DNA from: an uncultured euryarchaeote
GTDB taxonomy: Archaea; Thermoplasmatota; Poseidoniia; Poseidoniales; Poseidoniaceae
Length of the DNA stretch: 6,774 nucleotides
Assembly (NCBI GenBank): GCA_937897365.1
Contig: CALCOP010000003.1
Span: 1-6,774, forward strand
Direction of reading: 5' to 3'
Shown here: positions 1 to 6,052 of the stretch, piece by piece
Layout of the letters: each line of letters opens with the position of its first letter
Position numbering within the stretch: position 1 is the stretch's first letter
The notes under the pieces: generated by a model
What the model saw: only the letters and a program-made list of their open reading frames with translations
The model's database searches: none
Told to the model about the DNA's origin: nothing
Translations under genes and position numbers: made by a program

Positions 1-254
1 ATCAATGGTAATTCTTCACCTGAATCATTGGCGAGGAGATCGTAAGCCGTCTTCTTGATGTTTTTCTTCTCAACACCGAACGATGTAGCGCAGTTCCCTT
101 GAGGATCAAGGTCGATGAGGAGAACTTTGGCTTTGGGCAGACCTTGTCGAGAGGAGCCTTTGGCTAATGCAGCGGCGAGGTTCACAGCAGTCGTTGTTTT
201 GGCACAACCACCTTTCTGATTCGCAACAGCAATGACCATTTTGTAGGGATTCAA
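1..254 (-). CDS. ParA/Soj-family ATPase, N-terminal fragment (cut by left edge)
   Basis: N-terminal 84 residues of a ParA/MinD-type P-loop ATPase; the rest lies beyond the window. A deviant Walker A motif, KGGCAKTT, is visible at residues 14-21 with the signature Lys14 and the P-loop Lys19. Walker A' is DLDPQGN at residues 48-54. ParA ATPases form ATP-dependent dimers that bind DNA non-specifically and move plasmids, chromosome origins or protein cargo. Which cargo applies here cannot be told without the C-terminus and a ParB-like partner. I place the start at TTG 254 because a strong Shine-Dalgarno (GGAGGTG) ends 5 nt upstream of it. The internal ATG at 239 would have that SD 20 nt away, which is too far. 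The gene follows moxR after 72 nt with no clear TATA box, so the two may be cotranscribed. The segment between Walker A and A' is a few residues longer than usual. Family assignment is firm; function is open. Confidence 0.93.
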   Translation of the reverse strand, partial: MNPYKMVIAVANQKGGCAKTTTAVNLAAALAKGSSRQGLPKAKVLLIDLDPQGNCATSFGVEKKNIKKTAYDLLANDSGEELPL

Positions 255-259
255 CTTCG

Positions 260-268
260 CACCTCCTC
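260..268 (-). promoter_or_regulatory. Strong Shine-Dalgarno deciding the TTG start of parA
   Basis: On the minus strand the sequence reads GAGGAGGTG, an almost perfect complement to the conserved 3' end of archaeal 16S rRNA. It is followed by CGAAG and then the TTG codon at 254. This is the best ribosome binding site in the window, and it points to the TTG rather than to the ATG 15 nt further on. Confidence 0.75.
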
Positions 269-304
269 GGACAAAATGAATGAGAATGGTCTTCCCCTTT
301 CAAT

Positions 305-320
305 ACAGGCCCTCGCCTGT
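305..320 (-). other. Hairpin between moxR and parA
   Basis: A perfect 6-bp inverted repeat (ACAGGC / GCCTGT) encloses a 4-nt loop, 7 nt after the moxR stop codon. No T-tract follows, so it does not look like an intrinsic terminator. It could be an mRNA 3' stability or processing element between two cotranscribed genes, or chance. The inverted repeat is seen; any role is inference. Confidence 0.35.
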
Positions 321-326
321 TGGAAA

Positions 327-1337
327 TCAAGCAGGTTGAATGACAGGGACAGGAACTTCCGAGAGAATCTTACGAACGATATGCATGCCGGTAATTCCTC
401 GAATCTTTGCTTCGGGCTTCATGTTAATTCGATGGGATATAACTTGTAGAGCGATACCTTTGATGTCGTCTGGAATGACGTAATTCCGTCCAGCAATCGC
501 TGCAGCAGCTCGCCCTGTCTTGAACAGGGATTGTGATGCACGTGGTGAAGCACCGTTGGTGACGCGATGATCTTCACGAGTGCGCTGAACAATTTCAACA
601 ATGTAGGAAAGGATTGCAGGGTCAACGTGGACGGTTTCAAGTGCCTTTTGCATAGCAACGACTTTCTTTGGAGAGGTGATTTGTTCAACATCGTGTCCGT
701 CTTTACCACGGAGTTTTCGGCGCGCAAGAATTGCTTTTTCTTGCGGTCGGTCAGGGTAACCCATACTCATCTTCATCAAGAAACGGTCCATTTGTGCCTC
801 AGGGAGCGGGTAGGTTCCTTCTTGCTCAATCGGATTTTGAGTTGCTAAAACAACGAAAGGAGCGGGAAGTTTATGGGTAATTCCTTCGATAGTTACCTGT
901 TTCTCTTCCATTGCCTCGAGCAGTGCGGCTTGAGTCTTGGGAGGTGCACGGTTAATCTCGTCAGCCAGTAAGATGTTTGAGAACAGAGGACCAGCACGAA
1001 GTTTGAATTCTCCGGATTTTTGGTCATACATGTATGTACCCATAATATCTGAAGGGAGTAAATCAGGTGTGAATTGAACTCGCTTAAACTTGCATCCCAG
1101 TGCACGAGCGAACGTGTTTGCGAGTAATGTTTTTGCTAATCCAGGAAAATCTTCGAGCAGCATATTTCCGTTTGACAAGATACCGACAGTAACGCGTCGA
1201 AGGTTTTGAGGCTTACCGATAATGACTTTTCCAACTTCACTCATCAAACTGTTGGATATGGCAGACACCGTCCCAATCAAGTCTTGTGCAGCGGGATTTT
1301 GACCCATTGTAGGTGATGCAGATAAACCGGTTTCCAT
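327..1337 (-). CDS. MoxR-family AAA+ ATPase
   Basis: 336-residue AAA+ ATPase of the MoxR group, close to the family's usual length. In order: Walker A (EDFPGLAKT, residues 62-70), Walker B (ILLADEIN, 122-129), sensor 1 (ATQNP, 165-169) within the conserved stretch continuing to EGTYPLPEAQMDRF, and a sensor-2-like SPRA (264-267) before the C-terminal lid. MoxR proteins act as cytoplasmic chaperones that mature or activate partner complexes, often together with DUF58 or von Willebrand A proteins encoded next door. Neither is visible here; the next gene is a ParA ATPase. The open frame extends 25 codons upstream, but I choose ATG 1337. It has GGAGG 8 nt upstream, and the extension would run through a TATA-like element. 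The gene is separated from infB by 108 nt and probably has its own promoter. The family is certain; the client is unknown. Confidence 0.95.
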   Translation of the reverse strand: METGLSASPTMGQNPAAQDLIGTVSAISNSLMSEVGKVIIGKPQNLRRVTVGILSNGNMLLEDFPGLAKTLLANTFARALGCKFKRVQFTPDLLPSDIMGTYMYDQKSGEFKLRAGPLFSNILLADEINRAPPKTQAALLEAMEEKQVTIEGITHKLPAPFVVLATQNPIEQEGTYPLPEAQMDRFLMKMSMGYPDRPQEKAILARRKLRGKDGHDVEQITSPKKVVAMQKALETVHVDPAILSYIVEIVQRTREDHRVTNGASPRASQSLFKTGRAAAAIAGRNYVIPDDIKGIALQVISHRINMKPEAKIRGITGMHIVRKILSEVPVPVIQPA

Positions 1338-1377
1338 AATTGTAGCCTCCGAGGATAATTTTACAACCTCACCTATC

Positions 1378-1385
1378 CATATATG
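1378..1385 (-). promoter_or_regulatory. Candidate TATA box for moxR
   Basis: CATATATG is centred about 44 nt upstream of the moxR ATG. With the usual archaeal spacing of about 25 nt from TATA to transcription start, this leaves a leader of about 20 nt holding the GGAGG ribosome binding site. The geometry matches the stronger TATA element before rpl7ae. No clear BRE is seen. Confidence 0.45.
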
Positions 1386-1407
1386 AATGTGAGGTGTGAT
1401 TATGTCA

Positions 1408-1436
1408 AACAAAAATGCATGAATGAAACAATTGTT
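1408..1436 (-). terminator. Candidate T-rich terminator after infB
   Basis: Ten nt past the infB stop the minus strand carries the palindrome AACAATTGTT. It is followed within about 20 nt by TTTTTGTTTG. T-tracts alone can end archaeal transcription, and the position between the long operon and the moxR promoter fits. The palindrome is short and may be incidental. Confidence 0.4.
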
Positions 1437-1445
1437 CGAGCCGGG

Positions 1446-3458
1446 TTATGGCTTCCATCCGAAACCGTAACTGTATTCTTGTAAAATCTCTTGGTGAATC
1501 TTGACAATTTCGATGAATGCATCTGTTTCAGATTCCGTTAACGACACGTTTTTCATATTTTTTGAGTCTTCTTCAAGGACATTTCCATAGAATATTTCAT
1601 CATCAGAAATGTTACTCCTCGAAAATCGAATGTTAACTTGGATAGGGACTTGCTGTCCTTCGTGTGCCACGGTTTCTCCATCAGTGCCAATGGACATAAT
1701 TTTCCCGAGGACACGTCCTGTGCCATCGTTACGAAGCAGTTCTTGCCCCACTCGGATTTGCCCTTTGAGAACTTGGACACCAAATACAGCTGGTTTGTCC
1801 TTAAACGACATGTTCAGGTATCGAATTTGGGCTGGTCGGAACACAGGCCCATCATCAGAATTAGCGGCCTTTTCACGTATTTGTTCAATCAGTTCATCGA
1901 TTTGGTCCATGATCTGATAGAGGATGTCCCCTTGAACATAATTGAAATCCACTTCTTTCTTTGATTTAGCCGCTTCTTTCAGTTCATTTTCAACTTGGAC
2001 GTTTCCTTTTACGGCTAAAGCAATGAGGAATTTATGTTCGTCATTTCCGGTTGCCAATATTTCTCTGACATCGCGTTTATTGACCGGGCCTACTTCTGCA
2101 TGGCTGATTGGAATCTTTCGCTTTTTGAGTTCATACAATACTGCTTCAAGTCCCCCGAAGGTTCTTGCTTTCACAACGGCACCTTCGCGAACCTCTCGTG
2201 CAGTTTGGCACCCTTGTGAGAATCCTTTCCCCGCTGCACCCGGATTCGTATGTATTGTAGAGAACTCCTTTCGTGAGAGGACCTCACCGCATATGCTACA
2301 CATAATCGGTGCTTCATCTCGAATTCGTTTGTTTTCAAGTTTCATCTCAGTGAATATCGATTCTAAATCATCACCCGGCATTGGGAAGAAAATTTTGCTT
2401 CCAATGTGAATCTCTTTCATTCGAGGAATGACTAATTTCAGTCCAGCCGCTGCAGAGGCAGACTCAACATTCTCCCATCTTTTACCCGCATCACGCATTT
2501 CAGTCATACCTATTGGCTTTCGAATTGAACGGATTCTAACGCTTGATGAGTCTTCTGCATGCGCAGAATCGGCCACTGGACCATCGTTTGTATTGTAGGC
2601 TACACTATCACCTACACGAATGGTTCCTTTGGTTAGAATGATATCGATTGTTTTTCCAACTCCGATTTCTTCACGAGATTCCAAAACATATCCTTCAGCC
2701 ATATCGTGCTCATGGATGATGAGTTCTTCACGAGCGAACTTTTCTGCCATTGCGAGAATTACGAAGAGCAAATCTTGCAAACCCTCTCCTTCTTTGGCGC
2801 TCATAGGGACAAAGAGTCGATCATTTTTGATGTCAAATGTTTTGATTCCTTCCCAATATTTTGCCAGATTAAATTTTGAATGTGAAGCAACTTCTCCGAG
2901 TAATTTGTAGTAGAATTCATCCGCCATCTTTTGGACATCTTTCGACTGTTCATTCCATGATTGCCAAGAAGAACGTCCCCGTTTCGATTCCCATCTATGG
3001 ATACGGTCGACTTTGTTACCAACAATGATGAAGGGAATGTTGTTTTCCTCTAAAATTTGAATACTTTGAATGGTTTGTGGTTTGAAGCCTTCAACAATAT
3101 CAACAATGAGTATTGCTATATCGGCGACACTTCCACTTCGGTTGCGTATCGAACCAAACGATTCGTGACCGGGTGTGTCAAGGAAAATAATACCCGGACT
3201 CTCGAATTTTGGTTTTTCTTTGAACGGCATGGTTTGTATCGCTTGCACCAGTAACTGTGAAGGAACATTGGTCACGCCAAGTTCTTGAGTAATTCCGCCA
3301 GCTTCACGATTCATGACATTGGTTTTGCTTCCACCGATTGAACGCAAGAGATCGAGCAAACTGGTTTTGCCATGGTCGACATGCCCAGTAACTGCGACGA
3401 TTGGTTGACGAAGTGTTTCTTCGACTTCCGCCACTCCATCGCTGGCTTCGTCAGACAT
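1446..3458 (-). CDS. infB: Translation initiation factor aIF5B (IF2-like GTPase)
   Basis: 670-residue translational GTPase that promotes ribosomal subunit joining with initiator tRNA. The G domain is complete: P-loop GHVDHGKT (25-32), switch I AGGIT with Thr57, DTPGH (94-98), NKVD (148-151) and SAKEGEG (220-226). A domain II beta-barrel follows (about 245-360). The domain III segment begins near VVKARTFGGLEAVL (about 428), and domain IV ends in a short helix closing with YGFGWKP. No intein is present in the P-loop or switch regions. It is longer than typical aIF5B (about 600 residues), partly because of an insert at about 377-425 holding Cys387, Cys390, His403 and Cys417. I choose ATG 3458 over the in-frame TTG at 3467: GTTGA stands 5 nt before the ATG, in the spacing used by neighbouring genes. 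It follows ndk by 25 nt and is the last gene of the operon. Confidence 0.97.
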   Translation of the reverse strand: MSDEASDGVAEVEETLRQPIVAVTGHVDHGKTSLLDLLRSIGGSKTNVMNREAGGITQELGVTNVPSQLLVQAIQTMPFKEKPKFESPGIIFLDTPGHESFGSIRNRSGSVADIAILIVDIVEGFKPQTIQSIQILEENNIPFIIVGNKVDRIHRWESKRGRSSWQSWNEQSKDVQKMADEFYYKLLGEVASHSKFNLAKYWEGIKTFDIKNDRLFVPMSAKEGEGLQDLLFVILAMAEKFAREELIIHEHDMAEGYVLESREEIGVGKTIDIILTKGTIRVGDSVAYNTNDGPVADSAHAEDSSSVRIRSIRKPIGMTEMRDAGKRWENVESASAAAGLKLVIPRMKEIHIGSKIFFPMPGDDLESIFTEMKLENKRIRDEAPIMCSICGEVLSRKEFSTIHTNPGAAGKGFSQGCQTAREVREGAVVKARTFGGLEAVLYELKKRKIPISHAEVGPVNKRDVREILATGNDEHKFLIALAVKGNVQVENELKEAAKSKKEVDFNYVQGDILYQIMDQIDELIEQIREKAANSDDGPVFRPAQIRYLNMSFKDKPAVFGVQVLKGQIRVGQELLRNDGTGRVLGKIMSIGTDGETVAHEGQQVPIQVNIRFSRSNISDDEIFYGNVLEEDSKNMKNVSLTESETDAFIEIVKIHQEILQEYSYGFGWKP

Positions 3459-3483
3459 ATGAATCAACTACTGTATGACTCAG

Positions 3484-3930
3484 TTATTCATAAACCCATG
3501 ATGTAATGGTTTGTTCCCAATCCATCAAACCTTCTGGGAACCAGAGTCCGAGTTCAAATTCTGCGGTATCAGCAGCATCTGAACCATGAATCATGTTGTA
3601 ACCCATATCCATTCCAAAGTCCCCACGAATTGTTCCGGGTGACGCTTCACGGCCGTTGGTTGCTCCAATCAAGGTTCGGGCAACACTGATTGCATCTTTA
3701 CCGTGCCATGCCATGCAGACAACAGGTCCAGATGTTACGAACTTGATGAGTCCGGGATAGAATGGTCGCTCAGCGTGAACTGCATAGTGCGTTTCAGCTG
3801 TTTCTCGGCTTGGAACAACGGACTTCAGTCCAACCAACTTGAGGCCTTTGCGCTCAAATCTTCCAATAATTTCTCCAATCAATCCACGTTGTACGCCGTC
3901 TGGCTTGACCATTACATATGTAGTCTCCAT
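3484..3930 (-). CDS. ndk: Nucleoside diphosphate kinase
   Basis: 148-residue NDK that transfers the gamma phosphate from ATP to NDPs through a phosphohistidine, balancing cytoplasmic NTP pools. Diagnostic features are the opening VMVKPDGVQRG (residues 7-17), the RPFYPGL segment, TIRGDF and the active-site motif NMIHGSD with catalytic His115. Length is normal for the family. The open frame starts at a GTG at 3939, but GGTGA lies 5 nt before the ATG at 3930, so I take that ATG. It sits between rpl24e (105-nt spacer counted to the longer frame, 115 nt to this ATG) and infB (25 nt). The order L24e-NDK-aIF5B is familiar from archaeal genomes. A Tyr replaces the common Arg just before the active-site Asn, which I regard as normal family variation. 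Confidence 0.97.
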   Translation of the reverse strand: METTYVMVKPDGVQRGLIGEIIGRFERKGLKLVGLKSVVPSRETAETHYAVHAERPFYPGLIKFVTSGPVVCMAWHGKDAISVARTLIGATNGREASPGTIRGDFGMDMGYNMIHGSDAADTAEFELGLWFPEGLMDWEQTITSWVYE

Positions 3931-4018
3931 GTTGTTCACCGAATCAGCCCACTTGACTCCCCTTTATGAGCCATACGGAATAACAACGACAGCAAATACC
4001 CGCCGTGGTTTGAAAGAA

Positions 4019-4033
4019 TCAAGTAAAACTTGA
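4019..4033 (-). terminator. Weak hairpin plus T-rich tail after rpl24e
   Basis: The minus strand reads TCAAG TTTTA CTTGA, a 5-bp stem with a 5-nt loop, then TTCTTTC. It lies 12 nt past the rpl24e stop in the 115-nt gap before ndk. It may attenuate read-through between the ribosomal trio and ndk-infB. I found no good TATA box at the expected place about 45 nt before the ndk ATG, so complete termination here is doubtful. Confidence 0.3.
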
Positions 4034-4045
4034 GTTAAATGTGGC

Positions 4046-4234
4046 TTAAACGCCACCTTTGACGAAGTGTCGAGTCCACTTTACACGACGAGAGTTTCGC
4101 TTGAGCTTTACCATGTTCTTGCGTGCCTTCGAGTTCTTGAACCACAAGACACTTCCATCTCTACGGACAAACATCATGCCCGTGCCAGGTTCGATCTCTT
4201 CACCAGAGAAATTACAGATTCTTCGTTCAGGCAT
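4046..4234 (-). CDS. rpl24e: 50S ribosomal protein L24e (eL24), zinc-site-degenerate
   Basis: 62-residue L24e, a large-subunit protein. The family core is clear: residues 11-19 read GEEIEPGTG, 22-32 read FVRRDGSVLWF, and KARKNM follows. Classical archaeal L24e binds zinc through four cysteines (CxxC and CxxxC). Here only Cys7 remains; the other positions are Ser10, Lys33 and Ala37. The fold is therefore probably kept without zinc. Three starts are possible (GTG 4243, ATG 4240, ATG 4234). I choose ATG 4234, because GGTGA ends 5 nt before it, exactly as in ndk, and it gives the family's usual MPxR-type N-terminus. That GGTGA includes the TGA stop of rps28e, so the upstream stop codon and this ribosome binding site overlap, suggesting translational coupling. 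Confidence 0.95.
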   Translation of the reverse strand: MPERRICNFSGEEIEPGTGMMFVRRDGSVLWFKNSKARKNMVKLKRNSRRVKWTRHFVKGGV

Positions 4235-4239
4235 TTTCA

Positions 4240-4464
4240 TCACCGTGCATTCAACTTACGGGCTTCTCGGCCAGTGTCCTTGAGCATCAAAATATCACCC
4301 ACTCGAATAGGTCCGAGCACGTTTCGAGAAATAATTCTTCCAACGTCACGTGGGTTTGGAGCATCGTTGACACGAACTTTGACCTGAGTTGCCTCGCCGG
4401 TCATGCCAGTGCGGCCGACAATTTCGACGACTTCAGCAGGCCATCCACCAAGTTCTTCGCTCAT
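4240..4464 (-). CDS. rps28e: 30S ribosomal protein S28e (eS28)
   Basis: 74-residue small-subunit protein. The family is shown by PAEVVEIVGRTGMTGEATQV (residues 9-28), the RNVLGPIRVGDIL block (47-59) and the closing GREARKL. The open frame reaches back to a TTG at 4491 overlapping the rpl7ae stop, with further ATGs at 4479 and 4473. I choose ATG 4464, because GGAGATGA, a 7/8 match to GGAGGTGA, ends 5 nt before it and the N-terminal length then fits the family. It lies 23 nt after rpl7ae, and its stop codon forms part of the rpl24e ribosome binding site. Canonical members read ESEREAR near the C-terminus; here the segment is KDTGREAR, a mild divergence. Confidence 0.96.
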   Translation of the reverse strand: MSEELGGWPAEVVEIVGRTGMTGEATQVKVRVNDAPNPRDVGRIISRNVLGPIRVGDILMLKDTGREARKLNAR

Positions 4465-4487
4465 CTTTGTCATCTCCATCTTTTCAA

Positions 4488-4868
4488 TCAAGCCTTGAGA
4501 CCGTTAATGGCTTCAACAACTTTGCTAAATATTTCTTGTGCGCCCTTGTTAATTTCCATAACTGCGATTGACGCTGCTTTGACACCTGCTGGAAGTCCAG
4601 CAGCTTGTGCAAGGTGCTCTTGTGAAGGAACATATCCGAAAGGAATGTCTTTCTCAGCACAGATGAGCGGAACATGAGCAAGAAGTTCAGGCGGGTTGAC
4701 ATCTTCTGCCAAAATAATGAATTGAGCAGTTCCACGTTCAGCGGTCTTTGTCACTTCATTGCTACCTTTTTTGATACGGCCGTTGGAATTGGCTTGTAGC
4801 ATGTCGTAGATTTGGTTCGATACTTCTTCTGGGGTTTCAAATTGCACGTGTACAGTCACTGGAATCAC
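4488..4868 (-). CDS. rpl7ae: 50S ribosomal protein L7Ae (kink-turn binding)
   Basis: 126-residue L7Ae/eL8-family protein. In archaea this protein binds kink-turns in 23S rRNA and is also a core subunit of box C/D and H/ACA guide RNPs and of RNase P. The RNA-binding signature GSNEVTK (35-41) with the following ERG, and the LAEDVNPPE motif (53-61), are intact. I take GTG 4868 with GAGG 5 nt upstream. A second in-frame GTG at 4859, with AGTGA 5 nt before it, would give 123 residues and also fits known L7Ae N-termini, so the start is uncertain by three codons. It is the first gene of the translation operon and has a clear TATA box 46 nt upstream. L7Ae is known to repress its own mRNA through a kink-turn in some archaea; the inferred leader here is too short to show one. 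Confidence 0.96.
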   Translation of the reverse strand: MIPVTVHVQFETPEEVSNQIYDMLQANSNGRIKKGSNEVTKTAERGTAQFIILAEDVNPPELLAHVPLICAEKDIPFGYVPSQEHLAQAAGLPAGVKAASIAVMEINKGAQEIFSKVVEAINGLKA

Positions 4869-4909
4869 TCTGTCCTCATGTTAAGGGCATTCCACCGCAC
4901 AACCTCGCG

Positions 4910-4918
4910 GATATAAAC
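4910..4918 (-). promoter_or_regulatory. TATA box of the rpl7ae-infB operon
   Basis: The minus strand reads GTTTATATC, the best archaeal TATA element in the window. It is centred about 46 nt before the rpl7ae GTG. A start of transcription about 25 nt downstream would leave a leader of about 20 nt. The preceding bases (CGTCGT) do not resemble the purine-rich BRE consensus. Confidence 0.65.
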
Positions 4919-4925
4919 ACGACGG

Positions 4926-4951
4926 AAAGAAACACCTGTCGAAGTTTCTTT
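4926..4951 (-). repeat. Perfect 8-bp inverted repeat next to the TATA box
   Basis: AAAGAAAC and GTTTCTTT form a perfect dyad around a 10-nt centre, ending 7 bp before the TATA element of the ribosomal operon. A dyad here could be bound by a dimeric regulator. Read as RNA it lies about 50 nt past the prs stop and could serve as a 3' hairpin, with the right arm itself T-rich. The symmetry is seen; the role is inference. Confidence 0.5.
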
Positions 4952-4962
4952 AATTTGAAGCA

Positions 4963-4981
4963 TTTCTCAATTTTTCTCAAT
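4963..4981. repeat. 9-bp direct repeat at 10-bp spacing
   Basis: The plus strand carries TTTCTCAAT at 4963-4971 and again at 4973-4981, one helical turn apart, between the prs stop and the rpl7ae promoter. The same-face arrangement would suit a protein binding two adjacent half-sites. The segment is A/T-rich, so chance is possible. Confidence 0.4.
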
Positions 4982-4983
4982 CC

Positions 4984-4989
4984 AAAAAA
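4984..4989 (-). terminator. T6 tract after prs
   Basis: A run of six T residues on the minus strand begins 14 nt after the prs stop codon. Oligo-T is sufficient for intrinsic termination by archaeal RNA polymerase, and the site lies before the promoter of the next operon. No strong stem precedes it. Confidence 0.45.
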
Positions 4990-5003
4990 GGGATACTGAA
5001 AGG

Positions 5004-5951
5004 TTAAAGTTTCCATTCAAGGCGTTCAAACAACTCGTTTACCCCTCGAGCAAGTGCCGGACCGCCGGATATCACGTCTCGTGGATTTGACAGCGAGCCC
5101 GTGGCATGAACTCCGTCAACGTATCGAATCAATCGCGCAATCGCTCCACCAGTAAACAATCCGTGAGAGCAGGCGGCATGAACTGCAACGGCGCCTTGGT
5201 TTCTCAACGCTTCTGCTGCTCGACAAATTGTTCCACCAGTGGCAATCATGTCGTCTACAATAGCGACGGTTTTTCCGTCAACGTTGAGATTTTTGGCTTT
5301 GTGAACAATAGTATGAGCGTCGATTCTTGTTTTTTCGAGATAGGAAAATTCGCAGTCAATTTCTTTTGCTACCATCGAAGCTCTTTCAATGGCGCCTTTG
5401 TCTGGAGAGAGAATAAAATCCGGCTTGACAGTTTCTTGGAGATGATGGGCAAGTTCTGGCATTGCAGACGTAAATGCAACTGGCACGGGCAAGTCTTGTA
5501 GCACGGACGGAGCATGCAGATCAAAAACGATGATACCATCACATCGCGAAGCGAGAAGATGACCGATTGCTCGTGCTGAAATAGCTTCACCAGGTTTGAA
5601 TCTTTTATCTTGTCGAGAATATCCAAAGTATGGGACAGCAAGTAAAATTCCTGGACCAACATCCGTCATGGATTGAGGTCCAATTTCACGAAGATTTTCC
5701 ATATTCCCCTTTCGAACGTCGTTGATAGCCTCAAGCATGAGCAGTGTTTCCACAATTCCTGCATCAGGGAAAGTATTCGAAACAAGGACGACTGGTTCGT
5801 TTCGAACTGCCTCAATGGTTTCGGAGGGGATGCGAATATACCCTTCAGAATCTGGAAATCGTCGAGTTTCAAGTTGGTGATGCTCCCAATTGAGAGATTG
5901 AGCAAGTTGTTCCGCTAATAAGCGAGAATTACTCCCAGATAGAACAACCAT
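5004..5951 (-). CDS. prs: Ribose-phosphate pyrophosphokinase (PRPP synthetase)
   Basis: 315-residue enzyme that makes PRPP from ribose 5-phosphate and ATP for purine, pyrimidine, histidine and tryptophan synthesis. Motifs in order: YSRQDKRFKPG with Arg113, Gln114, Asp115 and Lys116 (ATP site), DLHAPSVLQ (144-152, metal/PRPP signature), the flexible-loop EKTRID with Lys207 and Arg209, and the PRPP-binding loop VDDMIATGGT (232-241). The open frame continues 52 codons upstream into the tRNA gene; that part is not coding. ATG 5951 gives the family's usual VVLSGSNS beginning. Its ribosome binding site is weak (GGGA 5 nt upstream), and an in-frame GTG at 5978 is an unlikely alternative. An extra stretch of about 17 residues at about 82-99, before the conserved VPYFGYSRQD, is longer than in most relatives. 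It lies 101 nt after tRNA-Ile with no convincing TATA box between them. Confidence 0.96.
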   Translation of the reverse strand: MVVLSGSNSRLLAEQLAQSLNWEHHQLETRRFPDSEGYIRIPSETIEAVRNEPVVLVSNTFPDAGIVETLLMLEAINDVRKGNMENLREIGPQSMTDVGPGILLAVPYFGYSRQDKRFKPGEAISARAIGHLLASRCDGIIVFDLHAPSVLQDLPVPVAFTSAMPELAHHLQETVKPDFILSPDKGAIERASMVAKEIDCEFSYLEKTRIDAHTIVHKAKNLNVDGKTVAIVDDMIATGGTICRAAEALRNQGAVAVHAACSHGLFTGGAIARLIRYVDGVHATGSLSNPRDVISGGPALARGVNELFERLEWKL

Positions 5952-6052
5952 GTGATTCCCTTGTGATGAGCGAAGCACTGCCCCTTCATGTTCTTTGCGA
6001 GTGAAATGGTCGAGGAAAACCTCCCAAATCAAAACCAAAGCAAGGTGTTGAG

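Noticed and set aside
106..330. Minus-strand open frame of 74 codons
   Set aside because: It overlaps the well-supported parA start in another frame, is Cys/Arg/Ser-rich and has no recognisable domain.
1942..2409. Plus-strand open frame of 155 codons inside infB
   Set aside because: It lies wholly opposite a conserved gene, has Ser/Phe-rich shadow composition and has no recognisable domain.
3592..3597. Tyr in place of the common Arg before the active-site Asn of NDK
   Set aside because: That position varies among NDKs. The catalytic His, the Asn and the phosphate-binding Arg in TIRGDF are all present, so no loss of activity is implied.
4484..4735. Minus-strand open frame of 83 codons inside rpl7ae
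   Set aside because: It is an alternate frame of rpl7ae with no family resemblance; the L7Ae frame fully explains the region.
5106..5501. Plus-strand open frame of 131 codons inside prs
   Set aside because: It is antisense to conserved catalytic regions of prs, and its composition (Asn/Ser/Cys-rich) is typical of a shadow frame.
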